From assembly GCA_937895305.1 (NCBI GenBank), contig CALAXS010000573.1, forward strand, positions 1 through 6,653: a stretch of 6,653 nt of DNA, read 5' to 3'. The position numbers and the translations under genes are program-made. Under the pieces are notes generated by a model. It was not told where the DNA came from and did not search any database. It saw only the letters and a list, made by a program, of their open reading frames with translations. Origin of the DNA: an uncultured bacterium (GTDB lineage: Bacteria; Hydrogenedentota; Hydrogenedentia; Hydrogenedentales; JAEUWI01). Shown here in pieces: positions 1 to 5,898 of this stretch. Position 1 is the stretch's first letter. Each line of letters opens with the position of its first letter.

Positions 1-720
1 GTGAATATGGATACGGGTATATTGCTATTTGGTGGTATCCCGGCAATCTTTAAAAATAACTTTGTCGGTACGGGCAATACGCATATTTTCATTTCAGATA
101 ATTCAGGTAAGGGTGGGGCAAGTGCACCTATCAGTGCGGTGGGTGATCCTGAACGTCCGGGCTTGAATAAGTTTGAAGGGTCGCCTTCGGATATAGCTGT
201 CGATAATAATCGTCCTGAAGAGATTCAGATGGAAGTGAATGATTGGGGCACTGATGTATTGGAAGATGTGGATGCGCGTATTGATGGTCAGGCCGATTTT
301 GAGCCTATCCTGGCGACAGGGTCTTCGGTGTTGGCAGGAAGCTTGTTTGTTACAGTGATTGATGGGTTGACCACGGAACGCGTTCTGGATGCGACTGTAT
401 CGTTGGCTGTCAGCCCATACCCTGCCATTACGGATAATGAGGATGGGGTGTATTCCTATGCAGCCGTGCTGGAGGATAGTTATGTGGTGACGGTGGAGGC
501 GGAAGATTTTGATCTGGTTACGCGGGAAATATCAATAACGAGTGGTGAGTTACTTTCTATTGTTATCACAATGGGGATTGAGGAAGCGAAAGGCGGTGGG
601 GGCTGCGCCACCTTGCCCAAGGGTAGTTCTGGACGGTGGAGTGATGTCATCGTGTTGCTAGGTGCGCTGGCCTTCTTATGGGGTTATCGTACTTATCGTC
701 AACGCACATTAAGCACTTAG
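1..720 (+). CDS. Exported protein with C-terminal GGGGC membrane-anchor tail (5'-truncated)
   Basis: The reading frame is open from the first base, so the true start is probably upstream. The GTG at position 1 may be internal. Of the 239 visible residues, about 1-105 are acidic and low in hydrophobics (repeated Asp/Glu, Gly and Asn), with no motif I recognise. Residues about 113-192 alternate beta-like strands (GSLFVTVIDG, ATVSLAV, GVYSYAAVLEDSYVVTVEAEDF) and resemble a carboxypeptidase-regulatory-like or Ig-like beta sandwich. The C-terminus has GGGGC (198-202), a linker, a hydrophobic helix (about 214-229) and a basic end (RTYRQR). This three-part layout is that of Cys-containing C-terminal sorting signals such as the Synerg-, JDVT- and MYXO-CTERM families. 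Cys202 is the only cysteine visible. I infer a surface or envelope protein held by this tail. The exact function is unknown. Its stop codon overlaps that of the convergent exporter gene. Confidence 0.75.
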   Translation: MNMDTGILLFGGIPAIFKNNFVGTGNTHIFISDNSGKGGASAPISAVGDPERPGLNKFEGSPSDIAVDNNRPEEIQMEVNDWGTDVLEDVDARIDGQADFEPILATGSSVLAGSLFVTVIDGLTTERVLDATVSLAVSPYPAITDNEDGVYSYAAVLEDSYVVTVEAEDFDLVTREISITSGELLSIVITMGIEEAKGGGGCATLPKGSSGRWSDVIVLLGALAFLWGYRTYRQRTLST

Positions 721-2897
721 TCAGCTTTAGCACGAAGGAGGCGGAGGGCGTTGGTGGTGACGAGGAGGGAGCCGCCCATGTCGGCGAGGATGGCGAGCCA
801 AAGGCTGGCGATGCCCATGAAGGCGAGGAGGAGGACGATGGCTTTGAGGCCCAGGGCGATGACCATGTTTTGTTTGATGATGGTCATGGTCTTTCGGGCG
901 TGGTGAATGAGCCAGGGGAGTCTGGAGAGGTCATCGGCCATAAGGGCAATGTCTGCAGTCTCTATGGCGGTGTCGGTACCTGCGGCACCCATAGCGATGG
1001 CCACATCAGCACGGGCCAGTGCTGGCGCATCGTTCACCCCATCACCGATCATGGCAATAGTCTTGTCTTTATCCTGGGCCAGGGTCGCGATGATGTCCAG
1101 TTTATCCTGGGGGAGGAGTTCGCTGTGCCAGGCGGTGAGGGGGAGCACGCTTGCGATAGCACGTGCAGTGCCTTCGTTGTCGCCAGTGAGCATAATCAAT
1201 TCATTGATACCCGCAGCTTTTAGTTTTTCCAGGGTGGCCATGGCATTGGGTCGAATTTCGTCGGCAATGCTGATGAGGCCACAGACGTGGTGTTGGTTGC
1301 CTATCATGACGACGGAGTGTCCTGCGTCTTCGAGGTCCTCGGCGTGTTTTGAGGCGGCTGCGTCTTTGGGTGCTTTTTCGAGGAGAAAGCGGTGGTTGCC
1401 TATCCAGAAGGTCTGGTCGTTTACGGTGGCTTCGGCGCCGAGGCCCTGGATGGATTTGTAGGCGTGTGCAGGTTGTGGGTGGTGGCCCTGGGTGTGTGCA
1501 TGATGGACGATGGCCTGGGCGAGGGGGTGTGCGCTGAGTTGTTCGATGGCGCAGGCGTTGATGAGGAGTTCGGCTTCACTGTGGCCGTTGAGGGGGATGA
1601 TGCGCTGGACGGTGGGCTTACCTGTGGTGAGGGTACCTGTCTTGTCCATGGCGAGGGTGGTGATATTTGCCGCGTTTTGGAGGTGGATGCCGCCTTTGAT
1701 GAGGATGCCGGCTCGGGCAGCGCTGGCAAGTCCTGCGACGATGCTGACGGGGGTGGAAATAACGAGGGCACAGGGGCATGCGATGAGGAGGAGGACGAGG
1801 GCGTGGTAGACGGATTCTTGTAGGGTGACCTGAAGGAGCATGGGTTCAAGGATGGCGATGAGCAGGGCCAGTCCCATCATGGCGGGGGTGTAGTATTTCG
1901 CGAAGGTGTCGACCCATTGTTCAACAGGGGCACGATTGGCCTGGGCTTCATCCACACTGTGGATAATTTTGGCGAGTTGGGTCGCGTCAGCCAGGGTGGT
2001 CGTCTCTATTTCGAGGGCCCCTTCGTTATTGATGGTGCCTGCGAATACGATGTCGCCGGGAGCCTTGTTTACGGGGACAGACTCGCCTGTGATGGGGGCC
2101 TGATTGAGGGAGCTGTGGCCTTTTGTGATGCAGCCATCGAGAGGAATGCGTTCGCCGGGAAGAATGCGCAGGGTCGCGCCGAGGGGGATGTCTTGTACGG
2201 GTGCTTCTATTTCCTCGGTGCAGTTACAGTCTGTGGTTCGTATCCAGCGGGCCTGTTGCGGGGCGAGTTCGAGGAGGCACTGGATGGCGTTGTTGGCCCG
2301 TGCCACGGACCAGGATTCGAGCATGAGGGCGATGGAGAAGAGAAAGGCGACCATAGCGGCCTCGAAGAAATTGCCCAGGAGGATGGCTCCGAAGATAGCG
2401 ATGGTGACAAGGAGGTTGATGTCGGCCTTGCGGAATTTTATGGCGACCCAGGCTTTGGGTAGGAAAGACCAAATGGATATGCCTATGCCTATTGTGAAAA
2501 ACAGTATTGCTCTGTTTTCCAATGCTTCTGCAAAAGGTAATCTTTCAGGTTCCACGAGTCGTGCTAGTGAACCGCCATTGTAAAAATGAATTACAACACC
2601 TAGAAATATCCATACCCCAGCGCCAAACGTACGCTCTATTAATTTATTGGGCTTCCTTTTGGGGGTGCTCTGGGTTGGCTGCTCCCAGTTTTCCGCAGTC
2701 ATCCCGGTTTTGCTGATGGCGGATTCGATAGCGCTGGGTTTGGTGATGGCATCGTAGGCTTTGATAGTGAGGCGGCCTTGGAGGGGGTTGAAGACGAGCA
2801 TGTCTTCGCTGAGACCGAGGGGGGCGAGGGCCTTTTTGAGAATGGCGACCTCTTCGGTGCAGTCCATGCCACGTATTTTGTAGGTGATATCAGCCAT
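717..2897 (-). CDS. zntA: Zinc/cadmium/lead-exporting P1B-type ATPase (ZntA/CadA family)
   Basis: A full-length 726-residue heavy-metal pump of the inner membrane that exports Zn(II), and probably Cd(II) and Pb(II), using ATP. An N-terminal heavy-metal-associated domain (about 4-70) carries GMDCTEE, so the second Cys of the usual CxxC is replaced by Glu16. Transmembrane segments follow at about 92-108, 130-147, 158-174 and 177-192. The actuator domain has TGES (270-273). The transport helix has CPC (374-376). Phosphorylation is at Asp418 (DKTGT). The nucleotide domain has the His-Pro pair at 457-458, TGDN (571-574) and GDGVND (618-623). Lys685 and Asp706 in the last helices have the same spacing and context as the metal-binding Lys/Asp pair of E. 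coli ZntA (Lys693/Asp714), which supports a Zn/Cd/Pb rather than a Cu pump. Odd features are a DCNC insert (223-226) in the actuator domain and a His-rich stretch (465-478) in the nucleotide domain. The gene lies 11 bases after the Fur-family regulator and is probably co-transcribed with it. Confidence 0.95.
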   Translation of the reverse strand: MADITYKIRGMDCTEEVAILKKALAPLGLSEDMLVFNPLQGRLTIKAYDAITKPSAIESAISKTGMTAENWEQPTQSTPKRKPNKLIERTFGAGVWIFLGVVIHFYNGGSLARLVEPERLPFAEALENRAILFFTIGIGISIWSFLPKAWVAIKFRKADINLLVTIAIFGAILLGNFFEAAMVAFLFSIALMLESWSVARANNAIQCLLELAPQQARWIRTTDCNCTEEIEAPVQDIPLGATLRILPGERIPLDGCITKGHSSLNQAPITGESVPVNKAPGDIVFAGTINNEGALEIETTTLADATQLAKIIHSVDEAQANRAPVEQWVDTFAKYYTPAMMGLALLIAILEPMLLQVTLQESVYHALVLLLIACPCALVISTPVSIVAGLASAARAGILIKGGIHLQNAANITTLAMDKTGTLTTGKPTVQRIIPLNGHSEAELLINACAIEQLSAHPLAQAIVHHAHTQGHHPQPAHAYKSIQGLGAEATVNDQTFWIGNHRFLLEKAPKDAAASKHAEDLEDAGHSVVMIGNQHHVCGLISIADEIRPNAMATLEKLKAAGINELIMLTGDNEGTARAIASVLPLTAWHSELLPQDKLDIIATLAQDKDKTIAMIGDGVNDAPALARADVAIAMGAAGTDTAIETADIALMADDLSRLPWLIHHARKTMTIIKQNMVIALGLKAIVLLLAFMGIASLWLAILADMGGSLLVTTNALRLLRAKAD

Positions 2898-2908
2898 GGT
2901 TGTTTAGC

Positions 2909-3283
2909 CTAGGCCCCTGCGCATTGTTTGCAGTGACCGTAGATGTAGAGTTCGTGGTCTTCCATGTGGAACCCTTTGGGGACGAGGGCGGCGAGGTCAT
3001 CGGGGCAGCCTTCCATTTCGAACATGCGTCCGCAGAGGCGGCAGTTAAAGTGGTGATGGTGGTGTTTGCCGGCCCGTTCGTAGCGCTGGGCCTCGCCGGG
3101 GACGTCGACGGAGGTCAGGATGCCTTCATCGATAAAGCCGTTGAGGGTGCGGTAGACGGTGGCGAGACCCAGGTTTGGCACGGTGATTTGTGCTTTATGT
3201 AGGACTTCCTTTGGGGATAGGGGGTGTTCACAGTCGTCGAAGACTTGCTGGATAGCTTTACGTTGTATCGTATTGCGCTGCAT
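2909..3283 (-). CDS. zur: Fur-family metal-responsive repressor, probably zinc-sensing Zur
   Basis: A 124-residue regulator, normal length for Fur-family proteins. The N-terminal winged helix includes the recognition region LGLATVYRTLNGF (about 38-50), a hallmark of the family. It is followed by a His run (74-78), CRLC (Cys81/Cys84) and a C-terminal CKQC (Cys118/Cys121). The two CxxC pairs are the usual structural zinc site, and the His residues around 74-78, 106 and 110 can supply the sensing site. I chose ATG at 3281-3283: it has AAGG about 10 bases upstream and starts just before the first helix. A TTG at 3311-3313 would add ten residues but lies inside the operator palindrome. Its position between a zinc exporter and a zinc uptake operon argues for Zur rather than Fur or Mur. 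That is inference from context, since sensor identity cannot be read from the protein alone. It probably represses the divergent uptake operon when zinc is bound, and may control its own operon. Confidence 0.85.
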   Translation of the reverse strand: MQRNTIQRKAIQQVFDDCEHPLSPKEVLHKAQITVPNLGLATVYRTLNGFIDEGILTSVDVPGEAQRYERAGKHHHHHFNCRLCGRMFEMEGCPDDLAALVPKGFHMEDHELYIYGHCKQCAGA

Positions 3284-3295
3284 GGGGTCTGGACC

Positions 3296-3324
3296 TTGTG
3301 TTTTTAATGACAATGCGTTATCAT
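3296..3324 (+). promoter_or_regulatory. Candidate sigma70-type promoter of the zinc uptake operon
   Basis: TTGTGT (3296-3301), a 17-base spacer and TATCAT (3319-3324) match the -35 box at three of six and the -10 box at five of six positions. The expected transcript start, near 3331, gives a leader of about 80 bases to the preferred start codon at 3412. The palindrome at 3305-3326 covers the spacer and the -10 box, as expected for a repressed promoter. Assigned by eye. Confidence 0.5.
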
Positions 3325-3326
3325 TA
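3305..3326. promoter_or_regulatory. Probable Zur/Fur operator palindrome shared by divergent units
   Basis: A 22-bp inverted repeat centred between 3315 and 3316 pairs at 9 of 11 positions, with outer arms TAATGA and TCATTA. Its core, TGACAAT-GC-GTTATCA, resembles the TGATAAT/ATTATCA half-sites bound by Fur-family repressors, here with two central bases instead of the usual one. It lies directly between the divergent regulator and uptake operon, so one bound dimer could control both directions. The family assignment and the regulator match are inferred. Confidence 0.65.
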
Positions 3327-3389
3327 GTGCTAACTGATGACTACCAAGGCACCTACTATATCAATTTCAGCGAAAACTGCAAGCGAGAG

Positions 3390-3419
3390 ATTCTCAATAA
3401 GCATATATTTAATGAGAAT
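3390..3419. repeat. Inverted repeat spanning the start codon of the zinc-binding lipoprotein gene
   Basis: Perfect 7-base arms ATTCTCA (3390-3396) and TGAGAAT (3413-3419) flank 16 AT-rich bases. Over the full 30 bases, 12 of 15 positions pair. The right arm includes the last two bases of the preferred ATG. In RNA this could form a hairpin burying the start codon. In DNA the arms are the half-sites of a TGAGAAT/ATTCTCA Fur-type box, but in outward order. Either role is speculative. Confidence 0.4.
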
Positions 3420-4287
3420 AGGGCTTCTGTGCATGGTGGGGGTCGGGTTGATCCTGTCCGGCTGCGCAGGTCCAGAGCAAAAGGGACTAGAGACGGGGGG
3501 AAAACCAGTGGTGTTGGTGACGATTCCGCCGTTAGCGGGGATCGTGCGGGAAGTCACCGGGGATTTGGTGGAGGTCCATTGCCTCATGGGGGCGGGGTCT
3601 ACGCCCCATAATTTCGCGTTGAAGCCGTCGGATATGGTGAAGGCGGAACAGTCTGGAGTGTTGTTCATGGTGCACGAGACCTTGGATGGCTGGGCCGCGA
3701 AGTTGCCCGTGAAGAACACGGTGTCACTGGTTGATCGTGAAGGCGGGGAAGATGATGGAGACCATGGACACACCCATGCGCATGGGGATTTTAACCCGCA
3801 TTTTTGGAGCGACCCCAATGAAGTAATGGCGGTGTTGCCCTTGATTGTCGATGGGTTGAAAGAAGCTGTGCCTGAGGCGGAGCCGAAGTTTAAGGAAAAT
3901 GCAGCATCGTTTAGTAGTGCGTTGGTTAAACTGGATGAGGCAGTACGAAAACGCACGGAGCGTATCAAGGGGAAACAGGCGTATTTTTTTCATCCGAGTT
4001 GGGAAAAATTTCTGGAGCGATACGGGATTCGGGTTGCGGCCTATGTGGAACCGATACCGGGGAAAGAGATGACGCCGAAGCTGCTGCGGGATTTGATAGA
4101 CCAAGCGGTGAAGAAGGATGTATCTGCTATTTTTACGGAGCTGCAACTCCCGGCCAAACCTGCTGAACACTTGGGCGAGGTCACGGGGTTGCCTGTGTAT
4201 GTGCTGGATCCCCTGGGTACGCCAGAGGACAGTTATGAGGATTTAATAGTACGCAATCTGGCAACGCTGGAGGAGGGACTGCGATGA
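3412..4287 (+). CDS. znuA: Zinc ABC transporter substrate-binding lipoprotein (ZnuA-like)
   Basis: A 291-residue cluster-9 (A-I type) metal-binding protein that captures Zn(II) outside the inner membrane for the ATPase and permease encoded next. From ATG 3412 it begins with a short lipoprotein signal, Arg2 then a hydrophobic run to the lipobox LSGC (15-18), so Cys18 is probably lipidated. An ATG at 3337 in the same frame would put 25 polar residues before the signal and is less likely. Neither start has a clear ribosome-binding site. Expected ligands are His66 (STPHNF), His130 (NPHFW), His194 (FFHPSW) and Asp266 (VLDPLG). A His rather than Glu at the third position favours zinc over manganese. 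A flexible acidic, His-rich loop (His118, 120, 122, 124) precedes His130, typical of zinc-type members. The stop codon overlaps the next start as ATGA. Confidence 0.93.
   Translation: MRIGLLCMVGVGLILSGCAGPEQKGLETGGKPVVLVTIPPLAGIVREVTGDLVEVHCLMGAGSTPHNFALKPSDMVKAEQSGVLFMVHETLDGWAAKLPVKNTVSLVDREGGEDDGDHGHTHAHGDFNPHFWSDPNEVMAVLPLIVDGLKEAVPEAEPKFKENAASFSSALVKLDEAVRKRTERIKGKQAYFFHPSWEKFLERYGIRVAAYVEPIPGKEMTPKLLRDLIDQAVKKDVSAIFTELQLPAKPAEHLGEVTGLPVYVLDPLGTPEDSYEDLIVRNLATLEEGLR
4269..4277 (+). promoter_or_regulatory. Ribosome-binding site of the ABC ATPase gene
   Basis: GGAGGAGGG lies six bases before the ATG at 4284, inside the end of the upstream coding region. It is the strongest ribosome-binding site in the window and fixes the start at the overlapping ATGA. 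Confidence 0.8.
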
Positions 4288-5015
4288 GTGTAGCAATTTC
4301 TGTGGAAGGGTTGACGGTACGCTTTGGCGATGTGACCGCGCTGGATAATGTGGGCTTTTCGGTGGAGGCCGGGGAATTCGTGGCTATCATCGGTCCCAAT
4401 GGCGCAGGGAAGAGCACCTTGCTGGATGTGCTGCTGGGTGTGCAGAAGATGGAGAGTGGGACGGTGAAGGTGGAGGGCCTGGATAAGGTGGGTTATATCC
4501 CGCAACGCAAAGATTTGGACAAGCGCTTTCCAGCAAAAGCCATTGAATTGGTTGTGTGTGGTGCAATGGGATTTTGGCCTTTAGTGAAGAGAAAGGGATT
4601 TGAAGAGCGTGCCTTGCGAGCGATGAAGCGGGTAGGTGTAGACCATTGTGCAGAACAGCAGATTTCTACCTTGTCGGGTGGTGAGCTTCAGCGGGTGTAT
4701 TTGGCGAAGAGTTTAGTGCGGGATCCATCGCTTTTGATATTGGATGAACCTGCTGCAGGTATGGACCTGGCAGGTGAGGCGGATATGTACCATTTGTTAC
4801 TGGATTACCAGAAGGATTATGGTGCCACGGTGGTGATGATTACCCATGATTGGGAGGGCGCGCGCGTTCATGCAGACAAGGTGTTGTTGCTGAATAAGAA
4901 GGTGATTGCCTTTGGTGATGCTAAGGATGTGATGGATGAAGCACGTTTACTCCATCTGTTTCATCATCGTGGCCATGTTGGTGAGTCCCATGATAAAGAG
5001 CACTATCATGATTGA
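4284..5015 (+). CDS. znuC: Zinc ABC transporter ATP-binding protein (ZnuC-like)
   Basis: A 243-residue ABC ATPase with all expected elements: Walker A GPNGAGKST (37-45), Q-loop Gln74 (YIPQR), signature LSGGE (130-134), Walker B LLILDEP (150-156) and switch His188 (ITHDW). It powers import of zinc captured by the upstream lipoprotein through the downstream permease. The C-terminus (224-243) is unusually His-rich, with seven His in the last 20 residues (HLFHHRGH, then HDKEHYHD). Such tails occur in zinc-type ABC ATPases and could hold or sense zinc on the cytoplasmic side, but that role is not proven here. The start overlaps the upstream stop by 4 bases and the end overlaps the permease start by 8 bases, which supports translational coupling in one operon. 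Confidence 0.94.
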   Translation: MSVAISVEGLTVRFGDVTALDNVGFSVEAGEFVAIIGPNGAGKSTLLDVLLGVQKMESGTVKVEGLDKVGYIPQRKDLDKRFPAKAIELVVCGAMGFWPLVKRKGFEERALRAMKRVGVDHCAEQQISTLSGGELQRVYLAKSLVRDPSLLILDEPAAGMDLAGEADMYHLLLDYQKDYGATVVMITHDWEGARVHADKVLLLNKKVIAFGDAKDVMDEARLLHLFHHRGHVGESHDKEHYHD

Positions 5016-5814
5016 ACCTTTTCAATATGAGTTCATGCGCAATGCATTGATTGCAGGCATTGTGCTTTCAGGATTTGCAGCATGTCTTGGTCCATTTATT
5101 GTTCAGCGCAAAATGGCATTTATGGGGAGCGGGCTAGCTCATGCAGCCTTTGGAGGGGTAGCACTTGGTTTATTAATCGATTTCTCTCCCATAATTACAG
5201 CTTTATTTTTCACCCAACTGGTAGCCTTTTTGATAGTTTGGTTAGAGCATCGTTCCAAACTCAGCAGCGACACCATTATTGGAGTTCTTTTTTCAACCGC
5301 AATGGCCTTGGGAATTATTTTTCTTTCCATGCGCGAGGAATATGGTGCAGATGCCTTTAGTTACCTCTTTGGCTCCGTGCTCACCATTACTTTTAATGAT
5401 ATGCCATTACAGTTTTTCTTGCTCCTAATGGCTGGCATAGTCGGTTCCGGATACTGGCATAGATGGGCGTATGCGACATTCGACCGAAAATCCGCTGAGG
5501 TTGAACTCGGAAAAAAGGTGCGTAGTGATGATTATGCCTTGGCTTTTTTTATTGCCTTTGTAACCGTGTTTGCCATTGAACTGATTGGTGTATTGCTGGT
5601 ATCCGCATTTCTGGTGCTACCTGCTGCTGCTGCACGTCTTGTTTCCCGTTCTTTTGCCCAAATGACACTGCTGACGTTTATCATTTCGGCTATTAGCGTA
5701 GTGGTCGGGCTAATTTCATCTTATCACTTGGATGCGCCCAGTGGACCATGCATTGTGCTGGCGCAGGCGGGGCTGTTTGGGGCGTGCTTTAGCGTGGGGA
5801 TGCGACGGGGGTAG
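5008..5814 (+). CDS. znuB: Zinc ABC transporter permease (ZnuB-like, ABC-3 family)
   Basis: A 268-residue inner-membrane permease of the ABC-3 family that forms the zinc import channel with the ATPase. About eight hydrophobic segments are visible (roughly 12-32, 43-57, 61-79, 90-107, 134-150, 177-196, 197-213 and 219-236, with a last one near 248-264). Conserved family stretches are GSGLAHAAFGGVALG (40-54), SSDTIIGVLFSTAMALG (86-102), IGVLLVSAFLVLPAAAARL (193-211) and SSYHLDAPSGP (237-247). I chose ATG 5008, which overlaps the ATPase stop and gives the typical opening MIEPFQYEFMRNALIAG, with AAAGAG about eight bases upstream. In-frame ATGs at 4936, 4975 and 4990 would add 6-24 residues and are less likely. 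From about 5160 to 5760 the G-over-C excess seen in neighbouring genes disappears, then returns in the last 50 bases. No clear terminator follows. Confidence 0.93.
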   Translation: MIEPFQYEFMRNALIAGIVLSGFAACLGPFIVQRKMAFMGSGLAHAAFGGVALGLLIDFSPIITALFFTQLVAFLIVWLEHRSKLSSDTIIGVLFSTAMALGIIFLSMREEYGADAFSYLFGSVLTITFNDMPLQFFLLLMAGIVGSGYWHRWAYATFDRKSAEVELGKKVRSDDYALAFFIAFVTVFAIELIGVLLVSAFLVLPAAAARLVSRSFAQMTLLTFIISAISVVVGLISSYHLDAPSGPCIVLAQAGLFGACFSVGMRRG

Positions 5815-5847
5815 ATATTGTTTCTTCCTGATCAGCTAAAAATTCAC

Positions 5848-5876
5848 TTGACCAATTATAACAAATATGTTATATT
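5848..5876 (+). promoter_or_regulatory. Sigma70-type promoter of the toxin-antitoxin operon
   Basis: TTGACC (5848-5853), a 17-base spacer and TATATT (5871-5876) match the consensus boxes at five of six positions each. Transcription should begin near 5883, leaving a leader of only about 16 bases that still contains the ribosome-binding site. It is the best promoter match seen in the window. Confidence 0.8.
5857..5874. promoter_or_regulatory. Probable antitoxin operator within the promoter
   Basis: TATAACA and TGTTATA form a perfect 7-base inverted repeat around a 4-base centre (AATA). The site fills most of the promoter spacer and enters the -10 box, so a bound protein would block RNA polymerase. 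Type II antitoxins with a helix-turn-helix commonly bind such palindromes to repress their own operon. Binding here is inferred from position and symmetry. Confidence 0.72.
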
Positions 5877-5885
5877 GAAAATGTG

Positions 5886-5890
5886 AGAGG
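5886..5890 (+). promoter_or_regulatory. Ribosome-binding site that favours a GTG start for the toxin
   Basis: AGAGG ends eight bases before the GTG at 5899. The alternative TTG at 5893 would be only two bases away, too close, so the GTG is preferred. Confidence 0.65.
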
Positions 5891-5898
5891 CATTGCTT

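Noticed and set aside
678..2716. Several long + strand reading frames opposite the exporter gene (for example 678-1223, 907-1461, 1917-2462)
   Set aside because: They are antisense shadows created by the G-rich, stop-poor + strand. Their products are low-complexity Gly/Glu/Asp- or Ser/Arg-rich and lack any motif, while the - strand frame is a complete P-type ATPase.
3284..3313. TTG start at 3313 adding ten residues to the Fur-family regulator
   Set aside because: The TTG lies inside the operator palindrome, and ATG 3283 has AAGG at fair spacing and fits the usual family N-terminus.
3337..3411. ATG 3337 as the start of the zinc-binding lipoprotein
   Set aside because: It would place 25 polar residues before a short lipoprotein signal and leave almost no leader after the predicted promoter. 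ATG 3412 gives a standard signal ending in LSGC. It is not fully excluded.
3330..4170. - strand reading frames 3330-3968 and 3724-4170
   Set aside because: They lie opposite the well-supported binding-protein gene and show no recognisable protein features.
4936..5007. Upstream ATGs (4936, 4975, 4990) for the permease
   Set aside because: They extend deeply into the ATPase gene and add residues not typical of ABC-3 permeases. ATG 5008 gives the usual opening and a normal 8-base overlap.
3412..5814. Manganese or iron rather than zinc as the transported metal
   Set aside because: The third predicted ligand is His194 rather than Glu, there is a His-rich loop, and the neighbour is a zinc-type exporter. 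All favour zinc, though this remains a prediction.
5815..5847. Rho-independent terminator after the permease, including the short palindrome CTGATCAG at 5828-5835
   Set aside because: The palindrome is only four base pairs per arm with no loop and no following T run, so it cannot act as a normal terminator.
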